64,000 bases of DNA from Morchella semilibera (Eukaryota; Ascomycota; Pezizomycetes; Pezizales; Morchellaceae): contig WBVU01000003.1 in assembly GCA_009192285.1 (NCBI GenBank), positions 3,875,973-3,939,972 on the forward strand. Reading direction: 5' to 3'. Below are positions 22,646 to 35,206 of the stretch, piece by piece. A program made the translations under genes and the position numbers. The notes beneath the pieces are model-generated. The model searched no databases. It was not told the origin of the DNA and worked only from the letters and a program-made list of their open reading frames with translations. Positions within the stretch are counted from its first letter, which is position 1. Each line of letters begins with the position of its first letter.

Positions 22646-25041
22646 CTAAACCATGAGATACATCGTACAGATGAGTGATGGTCCGATAAATAGTCCTGAA
22701 AAAATACCGTCTAATGTTAGAACAGGGTTTCGCTTTTTCTGCGCCGAGCATTAGACTGGAGGAGGTGACTAACCTATCCAGAACAAAGTATTTCCCAAAG
22801 TCTTTCTATCCCGCATTAATTTAGTGCGCGCAAAAGCACTCAATGGTAACTGTAGCATACTGCTAACCCTGTACATGGAAAATACCGTGAGATATTATTC
22901 CGAGGAGATGGAGAAATATAGGGACAATCTTACATCAAATAGCCTCTAACTTTCTTGAAAATTGCCCACATGACCAACTCGTGGAAGACAGCGGAGATGA
23001 GAAAGGTGATCAAAGCAGCGGTCTTTTTGGAAACATGAAATGATGATATACTAGAGTGATAGACATGTCGTCGGAGAAAGTTGTGGACAGGTTTGTTCCA
23101 GTCTCGGGCATACTTGGACAATTTGTTAGAAATAATAACAAGGGTAACAGAAGTAAAACTTACCACGTCCCAGCCAGTGCTGTTCCACCAATCGCCGTAG
23201 AAACCGCGATCAGAAAACAAGGTGAGCTCACCCAGGATATTTAGGATCAATTCCCAAATTATATACCAAGACATCTGAACTACATGTCAGTACTTCAGCT
23301 TTGATGAGTAATGAGACTTTACATACGAGATACTCCACGAGGAATGGGAAGAGTAAATCAGCGAATACCCAGGGTATTTCTTTTAATCTTTCTTCGACCG
23401 GCCAAGAACTCATGGCGTTAGCTTTCATGACCACAGGCCACATATAATGCTGAGAAACCAAAACCATGATCCCCAAAACGCCAAAGACAGCGAAGACCTT
23501 TTCAGCAACGTAGTGCCAATTTACCGAGTCTTGTCGGGGGTATTCGAGCTCATATACAACACTGCAATTGATTAGTTGTAGACCTTGAGTATTAATGATT
23601 TGAGGTTATTCGGAAACTTACGTGGGGAAATGAAGGTATTCCAAATAGTTCCACCATGTGAGATTATTTGGATAATGTACTGGCCTCCCTCCGCTAACTC
23701 TCGAGGTTAACTCTGCATCACAACTTTCAATTTCGTTGGCTAGAGTTTTTTCAAAATCTTCAAGTTGTTCAGAATCCATCTCTTCGGTTTCCGCATTCAA
23801 CACTTGATTGATACCATCGTAACTAACACTGCCAAGTCCGAGTCCGGAGTCAACTGAGGTTCCGGATCCAGATCGATAGTGATGTCGCTGTGCAGGAATT
23901 TTTTCAAGTACAGAAGCGTGCAGAGAGTGAAGCTCCTGTAATTTCCCTCGTAGCAAGTTGCGGCGGTTAAAGATCCCGGAGAGATGCCCGTTATAGAAGG
24001 CATAAGAGTGCTGCTTCATCATCATAACATGGGCGTGTAAAACGATATATACCTGGTACAAATATTAGCGGGGATGAATGCTGGAGTAAATTTTATTACA
24101 AACCGTTTGAATCCACGACCACTCCTTATAGAGGGTGTATTGGATGATAGCCCACATGAAGAAGCCTTGCCATAATGTCTGCAAGATCCAACCAGCTCTA
24201 TCCCATTTTATATATCCTTTGTTGATTGCTTTCTGTAATGGTACGCACCACAGGCTAGTTCCGTAAAATGCGACAGCGTCAGTCAAAAGACAGTCAATTA
24301 ACTTATTCGGCATAAACATTATCGATAAGATATCGATTCCGAATATCCTCCCCTCATTTCGATAAGAGGTTGCAGCATCCTTCACTATCAACATACCAAT
24401 ACTCATCCTAAATAAAATTATTAAACAACTATGCAGGGTATTAGGGTTAGGGTATATTATACCAGAATAGGATGTAGAAACCAGAAAAGGGAGACCCCGA
24501 AGCATCAGGGTTTTGGCGGTCGAATGTGGTAAATCGTTTTGTGAAGACTAACTATTTGTTCGGTTAGTACTTGTGCGTCATATGTCCGGAGCAACCGTAA
24601 ATTCAAGTGGTGTAACCATACATCTGTGAACTTTGCCCTTCTCTTTTTTCCATCTGCGCCTGCAGCAGAACGAGATTGTGATAGCAGCTCTCGCAGATCA
24701 TCATCCATCCTAAGCAGGTAGCTTCCCCTCCCTCCATTTTTCACCTTTTCCAAGTGGACTGGAATCGAAGCCCTTCTATGCTCATCATGCCCTTTGTTAT
24801 CATTTATTGGGGCCTCCACAAGCTTCTCGTTCCCCAAGGCTTGGCCACCGCCGAGCTTCCCTGGCGGTGACATTATCTCTGGTGTGTGTTCATGATGGTG
24901 GTGATCGCTAATACTGGTTGATGTCAAGTGACCAAGTAGGCCAGCCTCGGATTCGCTAGAGGTTGTCCCAAGTGAATCGATTGAAGACGAGGACGACATT
25001 CTCCCATCCTCACGGAATCTTTGCGTGTGAATATGGGCCAT
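22646..25041 (-). CDS. ARE2: sterol O-acyltransferase (ARE/ACAT type, MBOAT family)
   Basis: Nine exons (24622-25041, 24463-24551, 24104-24407, 23622-24052, 23327-23561, 23164-23274, 22934-23112, 22774-22868, 22646-22695) join without frame error to 637 residues. It is an ER membrane enzyme that esterifies sterol with fatty acyl-CoA for storage in lipid droplets. The first 140 residues are Ser-rich, polar and probably cytosolic. KFTD and the sequence across the first two junctions (FTTFDR, SGFYILFW) match this family, as does MMMKQHSYAFYNG. FYGDWWN is at residues 518-524 and the catalytic His is at about 574 in FHELVMW. Many hydrophobic segments follow the multi-span MBOAT plan. A poorly conserved acidic insert of about 110 residues (near 310-400) is typical of fungal forms. 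The pattern favours the sterol enzyme over DGAT1, though the two are related. The symbol is by analogy with yeast. Confidence 0.92.
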
Positions 25042-26042
25042 AACTGCTGCGATGTTATATGTTTTATTTGTTTTTGTGGAAGTGTGGGCCTGGAGGGGAC
25101 ACCGACGCAGGGTCTCTTCTCTTAAGTACTATTTGTCATATGGTCATGTTCCACCTATATAACCTGTACTTTTTGAGAAGGAAGGCAGAATGGTGCAGTG
25201 ACATGATGTCCTAAGGCAAGGATATTCGGCTTATTTGAGCGGGGAAGTACCTTGTGATTGGAAATGGTGGGGGGGTTGAAAATTCGAGTGAAAATGAGTA
25301 ATTTCTCTGCATTCCTCAACTTCACGGAAACGGATTCTCGGGCCTCCGAAGGGTGTTCCGGAGTATTTCATGCATGAAGGCTTCGGTTTTTTTTACAGCG
25401 GGTAGACGGGGCCGTCGTGCGACTAATAACTGAAATGGCGTAGGCCAAGAAATGAGGCTCTCTCATGATTATTAAGCAGCAAAAGGCTTGTCCTTGTGTA
25501 GAATAGTTAGGGTTAGGGGATGGTGTAGACCCTACCTCATGGAGTCTGACCCAATGCTACAACAATGTCAGGGGGTTTGACTCGACTAGAGAATATCATA
25601 AAGCCAATTAATGTGAAATTTGTATCTAGTAAGCATAATTACTAAGCCAAAAGTGAACTTCCGGCCTGGATCGGGTTTAACATAGTGGGGCATCTCATCA
25701 TCAAGCCTTAGGTCAAGATGCACCATGCGGGGCCTTCCCAGCATGAAGCTAAACACAAAGCTACGGCTCCGTCCGTCTACACCCGCAATTCACCAAGGGG
25801 CGGCGTCCTGACGGATGAAATTTTAACGGCAAATGGCATGGTATTACTCTGGACGTTTGTAAGGTGACACTTTACTATTATAGACCAAGAGGACCGGAGT
25901 TTACGGAGAATCTCGAAGTTTCCATTAGTTCCGCGGGTACATATAAATATCGGGGATCTGCTATGCAATGGTAATTCGTCAGATTCTACTATTTCCTTTA
26001 TAGTACACCTGAACACCACAGAGGAAAAAAAGAAGCTGAATA
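25042..26042. other. divergent promoter region
   Basis: Shared upstream space between the acyltransferase (minus) and the hydrolase (plus). It holds a telomere-box-like TTAGGGTTAGGG near 25508 and a CGAGTGA near 25285 without its second box. No gene is seen. Confidence 0.5.
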
Positions 26043-27084
26043 ATGGCTTCCAATCGTCCAGGAGAATGTTGTATTAGAGGCGTTGTCCACGAGGGAAAGC
26101 CTTCTGGAGGTTAGTGCTCAAATAGCAGGAATGGCAAAGTTACAATGAGAAACTAATGCAAGGATAGAGGAGAAGGAATTTGCTGGAGGTTAGTGACAAC
26201 GAAGCCAAAATATATTGACTAAAAATAACAAAGACAATAGTTAATACCTATTTTGCCTACCCCGAATCAAAGAGCGCTGACAAAGCAATTATCCTGCTTA
26301 CTGATATTATGGGAATCTACATTAACTCTCAACTTATTGCCGATCAATTCGCCGCCAACGGATACTTAGTTGTGATGCCTGAAATCCTGGATAACGACCC
26401 AGTCCCTCTCCCGGAGAACCGCCCTGAGTCGTTCAGCCTGCAGGATTGGTTGGAGAAGCCAAACCACAAGCCCGGGTTTGTGCAGCAAATCGTTGACAAA
26501 GTGCTTGCCGAGATAAAAAAGCAGTTCAGTATGTGCCAGAGTGACAAAAGATGCCTGGGCTTCTATTGATGTGCGATATGATATATAGATCCCAAGAAGA
26601 TTGGAGCTGTTGGGTACTGCTTTGGTGCTAAATACGTCACCAGATTGCTCGATGGCCGCATTGATGCTGGTACTCTACCGTCAATATTTGTCAAATCAGT
26701 AATCAAAAACTAAACCTTGCCTCTAAAAACAGGATATAACGCGCATCCATCGTTCGTAACCATTGAAGAAGTTGCTGCTATCAAGAAGCCCCTCTCAATC
26801 GCCGCAGCCCGTATGGCCCTCCCATAAAATTCCACTGCGAAGTGCTGTGCTAACAATCGAGCCCCCCCGAAAAAACAGAAACCGACAGTATCTTCACTAC
26901 AGAGCTACGTCACGAATCTGAGGCGAAGTTGATTGAGATTGGTGCAACTTTCCAGATCAACTTGTACGGTGGCGTTGAGCACGGGTTTGCTGCGAGGGGT
27001 GACATGAAGAACCCTATCCAAAAGTTCGCAAAAGAACAGGCATTCATGCAGGCTGTTGCTTGGTTTAATGAGTATTTGAACTAA
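26043..27084 (+). CDS. dienelactone hydrolase family protein
   Basis: Six exons (26043-26109, 26168-26188, 26241-26528, 26589-26669, 26733-26810, 26879-27084) give 246 residues, the normal length for the family. The second exon is only 21 nt, but it is needed to link HEGKPSG to the family's strand ending in VNTYFAYP. The fold is alpha/beta hydrolase. The catalytic triad is Cys136 in GYCFGAKY, Asp181 in QTDSIF and His213 in VEHGF. Introns are 52-68 nt. Members hydrolyse small lactones or esters. The true substrate in fungi is usually unknown, and the nearest yeast relative is the AIM2-type protein. There is no signal peptide, so it is probably cytosolic. It is divergently arranged with the sterol acyltransferase, but no functional link is evident. 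Confidence 0.9.
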
Positions 27085-28209
27085 GAAGGTGGATAGAGTA
27101 TATGTATATTAGTGAGTGGAGGAGAGTATCCCACTGTATATAATCTGGGGGGCGACCCAGAAGGACATTTTAGAGGGAAATTTCGCCTTTCCCGATGTCA
27201 TCACTGTATTTGTCATAGAATTAAATATCATATGCATGGTTACAGTGTCGAGATCTGATTAGTAGAGTCCACGTAGTACAACCTTAATAATTATGTGGGT
27301 TACATGAGAATTTTGAAATTCGCATATTTATTTCGTGCGTCTTCCAAGTACTTAGAACTACATTTACATGTATGTATTGTAAACTTTTACGGCAGCCCAT
27401 GCATAATAATAATAATCAACTCTGCCACACCTTTCCTGCCGGTTCTATATTTAGCAACCGTGGCCGAAACGGTGACAAGGCTCATACGGCACACCGACGA
27501 CAACTTGTCTTCAAGTATTCTTAAAAGCCTGTAAGTCTTCAAACCTTAGACAGTGAGAATCCTCAACAGCATCATACTGGAAAAATTTATCGTACACATT
27601 AAGTATGTAGGATACATGCTCATTGTCATGATAACGACGTACCGGCGCTCTTCCCCACATATTACATGTGGGGGTCTCCTCTCATGGGTTAACTACCGAT
27701 TAAAAGAGGAAAATATATCTTCTTACTCATGGCAAGTGGGTATCCACACGTAATAAAGAATGGAGAATAATATGATTTTACCCCCCCCCCCCCCAAACTC
27801 GCTCGGTACGTGTTATTCACGACATGCTCTACCGGGGTTACAAACGCTCCTCGCCCTTACCGGAAGGGTGCGGGTCAGCGGGGAAGGTGCCAAACTACAT
27901 GTACTTGAAGGCCTCAATGGAACATACACTGATGAGGAGAATTCATACGACTCAAGATGCGGAAGTGCGTCTTTAGAGGAAATACACAGACAAGAAACAA
28001 CTGGATTTGTTTTGCTCTAAACTCTCGTTCGGGCTCGTAGAGCCTAGCCATAGAGAACTATATTGTACCCCTGAAGATTTAGCCCTATTCACGTAAGGTA
28101 AGTACTTTGCCTTAAAGCTGAGGTGAACACCTGGTATGTTTATTACTTACTAACAACAGTTCTGTTAGTACTGAAGCCGCCATACGGATAGCTTTTTGGA
28201 TCCGACCAT
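27085..28209. other. intergenic
   Basis: No supported gene. Contains TACATGTA at 27365 and 27896 and a C run at about 27780-27794. The last part is the promoter of the membrane-protein gene. Confidence 0.5.
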
Positions 28210-29607
28210 ATGGCCAGTCACAACTCATGGCCAAACTTTGCAGAGTTGTCCCTGAAAGACGAACACCTATCACGAGTCCCTAGCTACCACACAGACGACT
28301 TCTGGCCCACGCAGAAGAAAAAGCATCCCGTACATTTACGGCCTCGGACACTCCCCAAGCGCCATGTTAGCGTTCGTAGATCGAGGGCAGGATGGATGTT
28401 CTTTCCTGCATTCCTCTTATCGGCCGCGCTTCCTATTGCTTGGCTCATAGTATGGTTTACCACAACCGACGATGAGAAGACCTGCCGTCTCGACGAAAAT
28501 AGCGCCCCAATATTCGGAATTAATTACTCGATCGGTGTTTTGTCTTTTGCGGCGGCCAAGTGGGTGGATGTTGCTTTCGACGTTGTGGTAGGGCATGGTG
28601 GACAGGCGCTGCTGTGCTGGGTGTCGTATAGAGCGATACTGGACTCGCTCTCGCAGATGATGGAGGCTGATGAGGTGTCTTATGAGTTGTTTATCACGCT
28701 CACTATGAACGGAAGTACGTTTCTTACGCTGTTGGCTATATTGAAGCGTATAGCGACTAGATGGGAACACCGCGGGAGGATGACATTGATCTTCCTGGCG
28801 ACGGCCTATGTGTTGATATTTCCCACACTGATGGCTGCGATGACGGGATATAGCACCCGCGCTGAAGGCTGGTTCATCCTCAACGACGGGAATCTCGTTA
28901 CCCATGATACGTTTCTTCATGAGATGCAGAATGCGCAAATCATCCTCGACGGGTCCCGCATCGGCATGGAAGATAATGCAACTTTCACCCTCGAGAAATG
29001 GGAGGAAATTTCCAGTCTAAACCACACTGAATGTAAGCACCCTATATTCTCTCTTCTCTTTATCCACTAAAACTTAGATCATGTAGATGAAGGAGTTGGC
29101 CATGAGTATCGCATCGGAGATGTCGTCTACCGTGTCGGTTTCGAGCCACTTCATACGCAGTTTGGCTACCGATTCCGCGGTGAAGCCTACGATATGGCCT
29201 TCACCAGCAACCCAAACCGGCACCGGTGCATCGCCACCGAAAAGTACCAGTACGGTGTCTCTACGGTGATATTCCGGGGCACCATTGTGCTACAGATCTT
29301 ATGGACCTATGCCATCTATGCTCTGTGGGTACACGCAAATAGGAAGGGGCAGCTGTGCAGCGCGGGAAGGAAGTTGGGGCCTTTTAGGGCTGTCGCGGAC
29401 CTGGCCGGGGCGATGAAGGTGGACTTGGGTGAGAATGCGAGTGCGTATCCGGATAAGGTGCTTGAGAAAGAATGTGAGCGGTCAAAGCCGGGGCTCAAGT
29501 ATTATGTGGAAGCTTATGGGGACGGGACATGGCATGTCGGCTTGTCGTCGGGCAGGCCAAAAGACGAGATTTTGATTCTGGAAGATGATAGGCGATTATA
29601 CAGATAG
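28210..29607 (+). CDS. conserved-looking integral membrane protein, unknown function
   Basis: Two exons (28210-29032 and 29078-29607) with a 45-nt intron (GTAAGC to CTTAG) give 450 residues. The N-terminal 70 residues are polar and basic. Strong membrane segments lie at about residues 71-90 (FFPAFLLSAALPIAWLIVWF), 105-125, 195-215 (LIFLATAYVLIFPTLMAAM) and 355-375 (IVLQILWTYAIYALWVH). A region of about 120 residues between the last two spans contains N-glycosylation sites and probably faces the lumen or cell exterior. The C-terminal 75 residues are soluble and charged. I recognise the general style of uncharacterised Pezizomycotina membrane proteins but no named family, transporter motif or enzyme motif. 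Confidence 0.8.
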
Positions 29608-30816
29608 GGGACACACTTACGTACTTTTCTTCCGGATCCCCTCTTTTAAAAAATCGACATACATATATGTAATGGGTGGGTGTTTATCTTTTTTCTTTTT
29701 TCTTTCTTTCTGTGAGTTAGGTACATGTAGGATGGGATTTTAGCGTTTAGATGGTGCTACATGTATACATGTAGCGGTCGTGGATGGTGCAGTGTACTTT
29801 TCGATAAATTATCCAAATCGAAAAACAAAACATACATGTAGTTCCAACAAGAGAGGCCTACATGTATTGTATGATCATAATCAATCACTCGCCAATTCTG
29901 GACGCGGACTTGGCATTCACTAAGAACCCACCACACAACTCCGACATAATTCCTTGAACCCCCCACTGGACAGAAATCCTTTCCACACACCTCTTAGAGA
30001 GGCTGCAGGTGGATTAGAAGTAGACAATCCTATAGTCTAGATGTATCTATGCCTGGGCCTTGCCCCCAACCATACGGAACACGCGGTTTGACTACATGTA
30101 GCTTGCAGTGCAAATCACTGGTAGAGCCGCATGGAATATGCCTTCACAGAATGCAGTAAGGAAGCACTGCAGCAACCATATAGCGGTAGTAGCATGTGCG
30201 TACTCGTGCTGGGTTTCTAAGTTCATAGAGTATCACTCGGGCTCAACTGCTCTTATGGAATAGAAGACACGGCGATATACATACTTTTTTTTTTTTACAT
30301 GGGGGGAGGAATGTTGCGTTGGTGTACGTACTGATACTCTTAATGATATCATATATGGACAAGTCAATCAAACGAACCAATCACACATTATCACTCGCGC
30401 GCTCAATCACCCGTGGTCACTCGCCTCAATTTTCCCAGGAATAATAAAAAAAAAACCCTCCACGTTTTATAGTCCACATTTTACAACCCGCCCACACGCC
30501 AACTAACCAAGAAAAATAAAAGTAAAAAGAAAAGAGCAGAAACCCAACCCAATAAGCACACGAATCCACCAAGATCTGAAAGCAACAAACAAGCTAAGCC
30601 AAGATACAATATATATGTTTAACAGCTTATATAAATGTAGGAAGAAGATCACAGAAAAAGAAATGAGGCTTGCACCTATAGAATAAGAGACATAATAAAC
30701 AGAAAGAGAAGAAAAAAACACCGGGACCAGCAAGCCATGCAACCACAATAAATAAACGAATCAAAACAGAAACAACTAGTCCTACACCTCCCCTCGGATA
30801 GGCGCAAAATCCCAGA
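29608..30816. other. intergenic, dense in short dispersed motifs
   Basis: This convergent space lies between the 3' ends of two genes. It holds six TACATGTA copies (29722, 29758, 29766, about 29833, about 29859, 30093) and four CGAGTGA-N6-RTGA elements on the minus strand (about 29875, 30223, 30381, 30407). No coding gene is seen. It is the densest patch of both motifs in the window. Confidence 0.6.
30223..30423 (-). repeat. cluster of three CGAGTGA-N6-RTGA elements
   Basis: Three exact copies, 30223-30239, 30381-30397 and 30407-30423, all in the minus orientation. The last two are 26 bp apart and sit in a longer similarity: both have a Y-rich lead and a GATTG after the second box. The second box is ATGA in the first and GTGA in the others. 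Confidence 0.8.
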
Positions 30817-33800
30817 CTAATGACACACACCCCTGACCCCCTCTATCATCAGCCCTGTGACCACGCCTCGCGCCACACCCCTCTCCTGCAGCGCATCAAA
30901 CACCACGCCCCAGCACTCCCTACTCGCACCCGCGCCCATAAGTCCCTTTAGAGCCTCTGGCATCCCACGCTCACCAACAAGTCTCCTGGCCTTCTCCCGT
31001 AGCTCTGCCTTCTCGTACTCAGACATTTCGACGACAGGCGGCCACGCCGCGCGCTCCTCCTTTGTCGGAAACCCGTTTTTGGTGATCTTTCTGACGTGTG
31101 CTGCGATCGCGGCGTCGGCTATGTTGGCGTCGATGACAGTCTCTTGTATGAGTACGCGGATGCTTTCTAGTGTGGCGTTTCCGGGTCGTAGAAGGATGTT
31201 TTTGGCGACGTTGAGCAGGGAGCGGCGGAAGAGCCAGGCGGAGGAGAGCGTGTAAAGCTCGCTGATAATGGCGAAAAAAATCTCGACAGCAAAGATCGTC
31301 TCGGATTCTGTTAGCGGGTCCGAGGTAGGTTTGGGCTTTGATGATGTAGCTGGGACAGGCGGTGTAGACGGGGCAGGCGGAGTGGGAGGGGCGGGATCCA
31401 TCGGTGGTGGGGTCGTAGATATCAAGGGCGGAGAAGGTGGGACCGGTGAAAGTGGCGGTGCTTGAGTAGGGACTAGGAAGGCTGCAGCAGCAGACGCAGC
31501 ACGAGTTCGGGAGGTTGTCATCTCTGGCTCGGGCCTGAGCAGTGAAGACGCTGCACTCCCAGAGCGGGTCCGGACAGGGGCAGCATCACTCTCATAGTCG
31601 TCTGGCATATCGCTGGGTGGTGGGGGCAATGAGACGAAACCAGGACCATCACCACCCACAGATGGTATCTCGAGTTGTATGTACCCATCCCTCTCTGTCT
31701 TCTGCACATGACCCATACCCATCAAGCTGCTCCTTCTTGCCGGGAAGCTTTGCCTATTGTTCACCTTTGCCACCGGCTCCTCTTCTTCCGGCTTTACTGG
31801 AGCCTCGTTCTCACTCTGCAATGATGTGTCACTCCGTCCTAGCTGTCGTAGACTCGAAGCGTCAAGTGTCTGCCGTCTATTTTCACCATTCAGAGCACGC
31901 TTCATGAAAACGCCGCCAAACAAGCTCTTCCCACCCTCTGCCGCTCCCTGCGGTGCCTTCGTGAGCGCATCCAGCATCCCACCACCCATCTTTGCAAATG
32001 CCTGCGGATTCGGCCAATTCTTCCCAAGCCCTCCAAAAGCCCCAACCGGGGGAGGTGGCTTATTACTGGCTTCGCTATCTTTCTCGAGGAACCGCTTCAT
32101 GCCCTCACTTTCCGCGAGCATCTTCTCCTTTAGCGCATTGTTTATATATCGCTCCAGCTGGTTGCGAAGCGCCTCCTTTGTACCACCGCGCCAATTGGGG
32201 AGCTCCGAGTGTAAGTGCGTGAATGATTCAAGGCCGCTGATGTAAGAAATCCTGCGTAGAACTTCGTGAAGAGTTTCAAAGTCTGTATATTTCCTTGTTA
32301 AGATCCACCCAGGCACACTCGAGATACTGGGCTCAATCTGGATAAGATACACGGCAGATGTGGGTTTTGACCGGAGCGGCCTATCGGCAGGGGCGGTGAA
32401 AGCCCCACCAGAGAATGGGTCAAAAACTTTCGTCTCGGATGGAGGAGTGAGGTCTGATATAGTGACATGTGCTCTGTAGAGAGGGTCAAGCGGCTGAACG
32501 GGCGACGATGGAGTTGGACTCGGAGAGAGTAGCTGGTCGAACGATGTGAATGTTCCGGGTTCAGCAGATGGTGAAATTGGTTCCTCTACGATCGTGGGCG
32601 GGCGAGAGTTTCCATTGTCAGAGGAAGAGCGTATAGAGGCATTGTCACTATTGAGATTATTTGAGCTGCCGTTCGAACTTGCATTTCCACTCGTGTCCCC
32701 ATTTGCATCTCTTCCTGGGCCAAACTCTCCAGATACACGCTTTGCCTCTTCCTCGGCAATCATCGCATTGAGCTCCTGTGCCTCCCGCATTGCACGCTCC
32801 ATCTCTTCTTCCGCGCGTGAAATTCTCTTTGCTTTCTGCGCCTCTGCCACAGCTGAAACACGGGTGTCATTGACTGCTAGGGTTGCCTCCCCAATATCAA
32901 TCTTTTGCAGGATCTCTGGCTGAGTTTCCTTCTCAAGTAGGTAGACAATGGTACTATTTATCCACTCCGCAGATGAAAACTTGTCCACAAGCTTCTCGAG
33001 CACCACACCCGCAATGATCTCCGTCAGGAATACCTTGATCGGGTCGCATGATGTTACATCTGCGGGGACAAAGGTCGTGACAATGTCGTCTGCGGCCATC
33101 TTGAGTTTTCTCTTCTGTTCTCTGCGGTCAACGAGCTGAGCAAGGGCACTGGAAGGGTGTTCTTCGACATAGGTCGCGATTGAGGTTTGCGCGGTCTGGG
33201 ATAACTCCCGGAAAAACACGATGAATGTGTTTGACGTGCTAACAAGGAAAAGAAGGAAGGTGTCTTTTGCACACTTTTGGGAAAGGTGGGAGTGTATGTT
33301 GTAGAGTGTCTGGGTAATTGTCTGCCGACATAACGTTGGAAAATTCTCGTCTGTGGGAAGAATTGGAGAGTACCACCATCTGTAGAAGAGTCAGCCCTAT
33401 ACTCATCACCAAAAAGAGGGAAATGGCAATTGTAGCAGACCTCACATAATCCCTCGTTACCGCATCTGCCAAATCCGTGAATGCTGCTCCCGTCTCTGGT
33501 GGGAGACTCGAGAAATCTACAACCCGCCGTGACTTTGTAGATCTCTTTTAACGCACACGCAAGTCAGCCATGACCCGCACCCTTCTTAAAAAACCAGCCT
33601 GTCCGCACACACCTTAAGGCTGCTCAAAGACTTTTCGCTCCCATTCTCACTTCCCGGGGGAGGGGCAACCAGCGCACCGTCCCCCTTCACTTCTAACATC
33701 CGTTTATCCAACCGACCCAGCCAATCCAGCATATCTACTCGATGTTCCTGTTTCCCGGCCGCCCTCATATTCTCCAAACTCGCGTGGAGCACCACGCCGC

Positions 33801-34173
33801 CAACCACACCGACAATCAGTAAACCGAAGCTCCCAAATACCACGTAAAGCACAAAGGTAGTTCCTAGCATCACTCCGCCGAGTGTCTCTGGCGTGGCATG
33901 TTGTAGGAAGTCGATGATGTGTGTTGCGGCCTCTGCGATTGATGCTGAGCTGGTGATACTTGAAGCTGTTTCTGAAGCTTCCTCTCCTTTCTTCACTTCT
34001 GTTGTTGTTGTTATTTCTGTTGCTACTCTTGGCTCCTCATCTTCCTCTTTGCCCGGGGGTGAGCGACTTTTAGGGGCATCTTCGAGCTGTGGTGTTAGTG
34101 GAGGTGTACTTGGAATTTCTGTTGGTGTAGATGGGAAATCAGTTGGCGTAGGCGTTGGGTCTACAGGTTCCAT
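30817..34173 (-). CDS. PXA/PX/Nexin-C domain sorting nexin
   Basis: Three exons (33613-34173, 33441-33544, 30817-33379) join in frame to 1075 residues. The N-terminal 90 residues are Pro/Thr-rich. A glycine-rich hydrophobic hairpin at about 95-135 should anchor the protein in a membrane. A PXA domain starts around 222 with RWWYSP (the Arg codon spans the second junction) and runs to about 370. A charged coiled coil (about 405-435) and an Asn/Ser-rich linker follow. A PX domain lies at about 525-655, with RKYTDFETLHEVL and a helix RNQLERYINNAL. After a Pro-rich linker a Nexin-C domain fills about 910-1070. This order is that of Mdm1/SNX13-14-like tethers but without a visible RGS domain. It is likely phosphoinositide-binding at an ER or endosome/vacuole contact. 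Its fission yeast relatives are also poorly characterised. Confidence 0.9.
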
Positions 34174-35206
34174 ATTTTTTTTTTGGTTTAAACGGTGATA
34201 GGGGTGGATGGTTGAGGTTGTTGAGGTTGAGGTTGAGGTTGGGATTATGAAGGAATGACACCTAAGGTAGGAGAGGCAAGTTGTTACTTAGGATAGAGTG
34301 AGAAAGAGAGGGAGAAGGAGAGAGAGAGAGAGAGCAGAGTAAGAATGCCCAGCCTCGCCTAATCAATGCTTGCTACTAAACTAGAGTAGCTAACTGACTA
34401 ACTAACGAGTAGCTGAGGGGTTTGATCGTAGCCAGGGCCTAGGACAAGCAGCAGCAGCAGCAGAAGGAGGAGGGGGAAAGAAGTATCCAGCCAGTCTACA
34501 GACAGCACAGCTAACTATCAGACTGAAGCTTATGCTTAACTTAATTAGAGTGACGGAGATTACAGCCTTGTAATTAGAGTGTATGTGTGTATGTAGTTGG
34601 CTGGTTGTGTATTGTATTGCGTTGAGTAACTCAGGAGAAGTGAAATTGAAAGCAATTAGAATGTACCTACTTTCTCGTTCCCGATTGAACGGTGTCAAAA
34701 CTTATCGCAAGCTGTCCCCTGCAGATCCATTTTGACGGGGGGCGCAGGCACTAGAGTGGCAAATGAATGGGGGAAAGCGCCTCAGCTGGCCGGGAGGGTG
34801 CACGGCCTTAATAATAAGGAAGTCTTACCGAGCGAATAATATTGGGAGGAAAGAATAGCTAACTACATAGGTCATGTAGTATGTATGGCATATTAATCAT
34901 TGGGTCATCATTGACTGGCAGAGAGAGCGGACAAACTACATCTTCTATCATCGTGTCAGAACATTATTTGGTTATGCACATCACATTCCTTATGTCGCTA
35001 CTTGGTATGTTGCCGTTTATTTACTCCATTGCTGATTAACCCTAACCCTGCATATATCACAATGTTCACAACAATAGACAATCAGAATCCACCAATCACA
35101 CAGAAATTGCCAAGGGTAGGTCCTCAATCCCTATGTGTAGTTGTAGTCAATCCGTCTATAACACTGTTTTTACCAACCATCATAATGCACCCAACATCCT
35201 TCAGAT
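34174..35206. other. intergenic, upstream of sorting nexin
   Basis: Contains a GA-dinucleotide run (about 34313-34334), GTTGAG repeats just upstream of the nexin start (34211-34240), a CAG/CTG run near 34447 and the telomere-box-like AACCCTAACCC at 35038. No gene is seen. Confidence 0.5.
34313..34334. repeat. (GA)n dinucleotide run
   Basis: GA/GAGAG units upstream of the sorting nexin, within a purine-rich stretch from about 34290. Confidence 0.8.

Noticed and set aside
22930-24505. several separate short frames that look like individual small membrane proteins
   Set aside because: They are exons of one acyltransferase gene. Splicing them gives a single in-frame protein of 637 residues.
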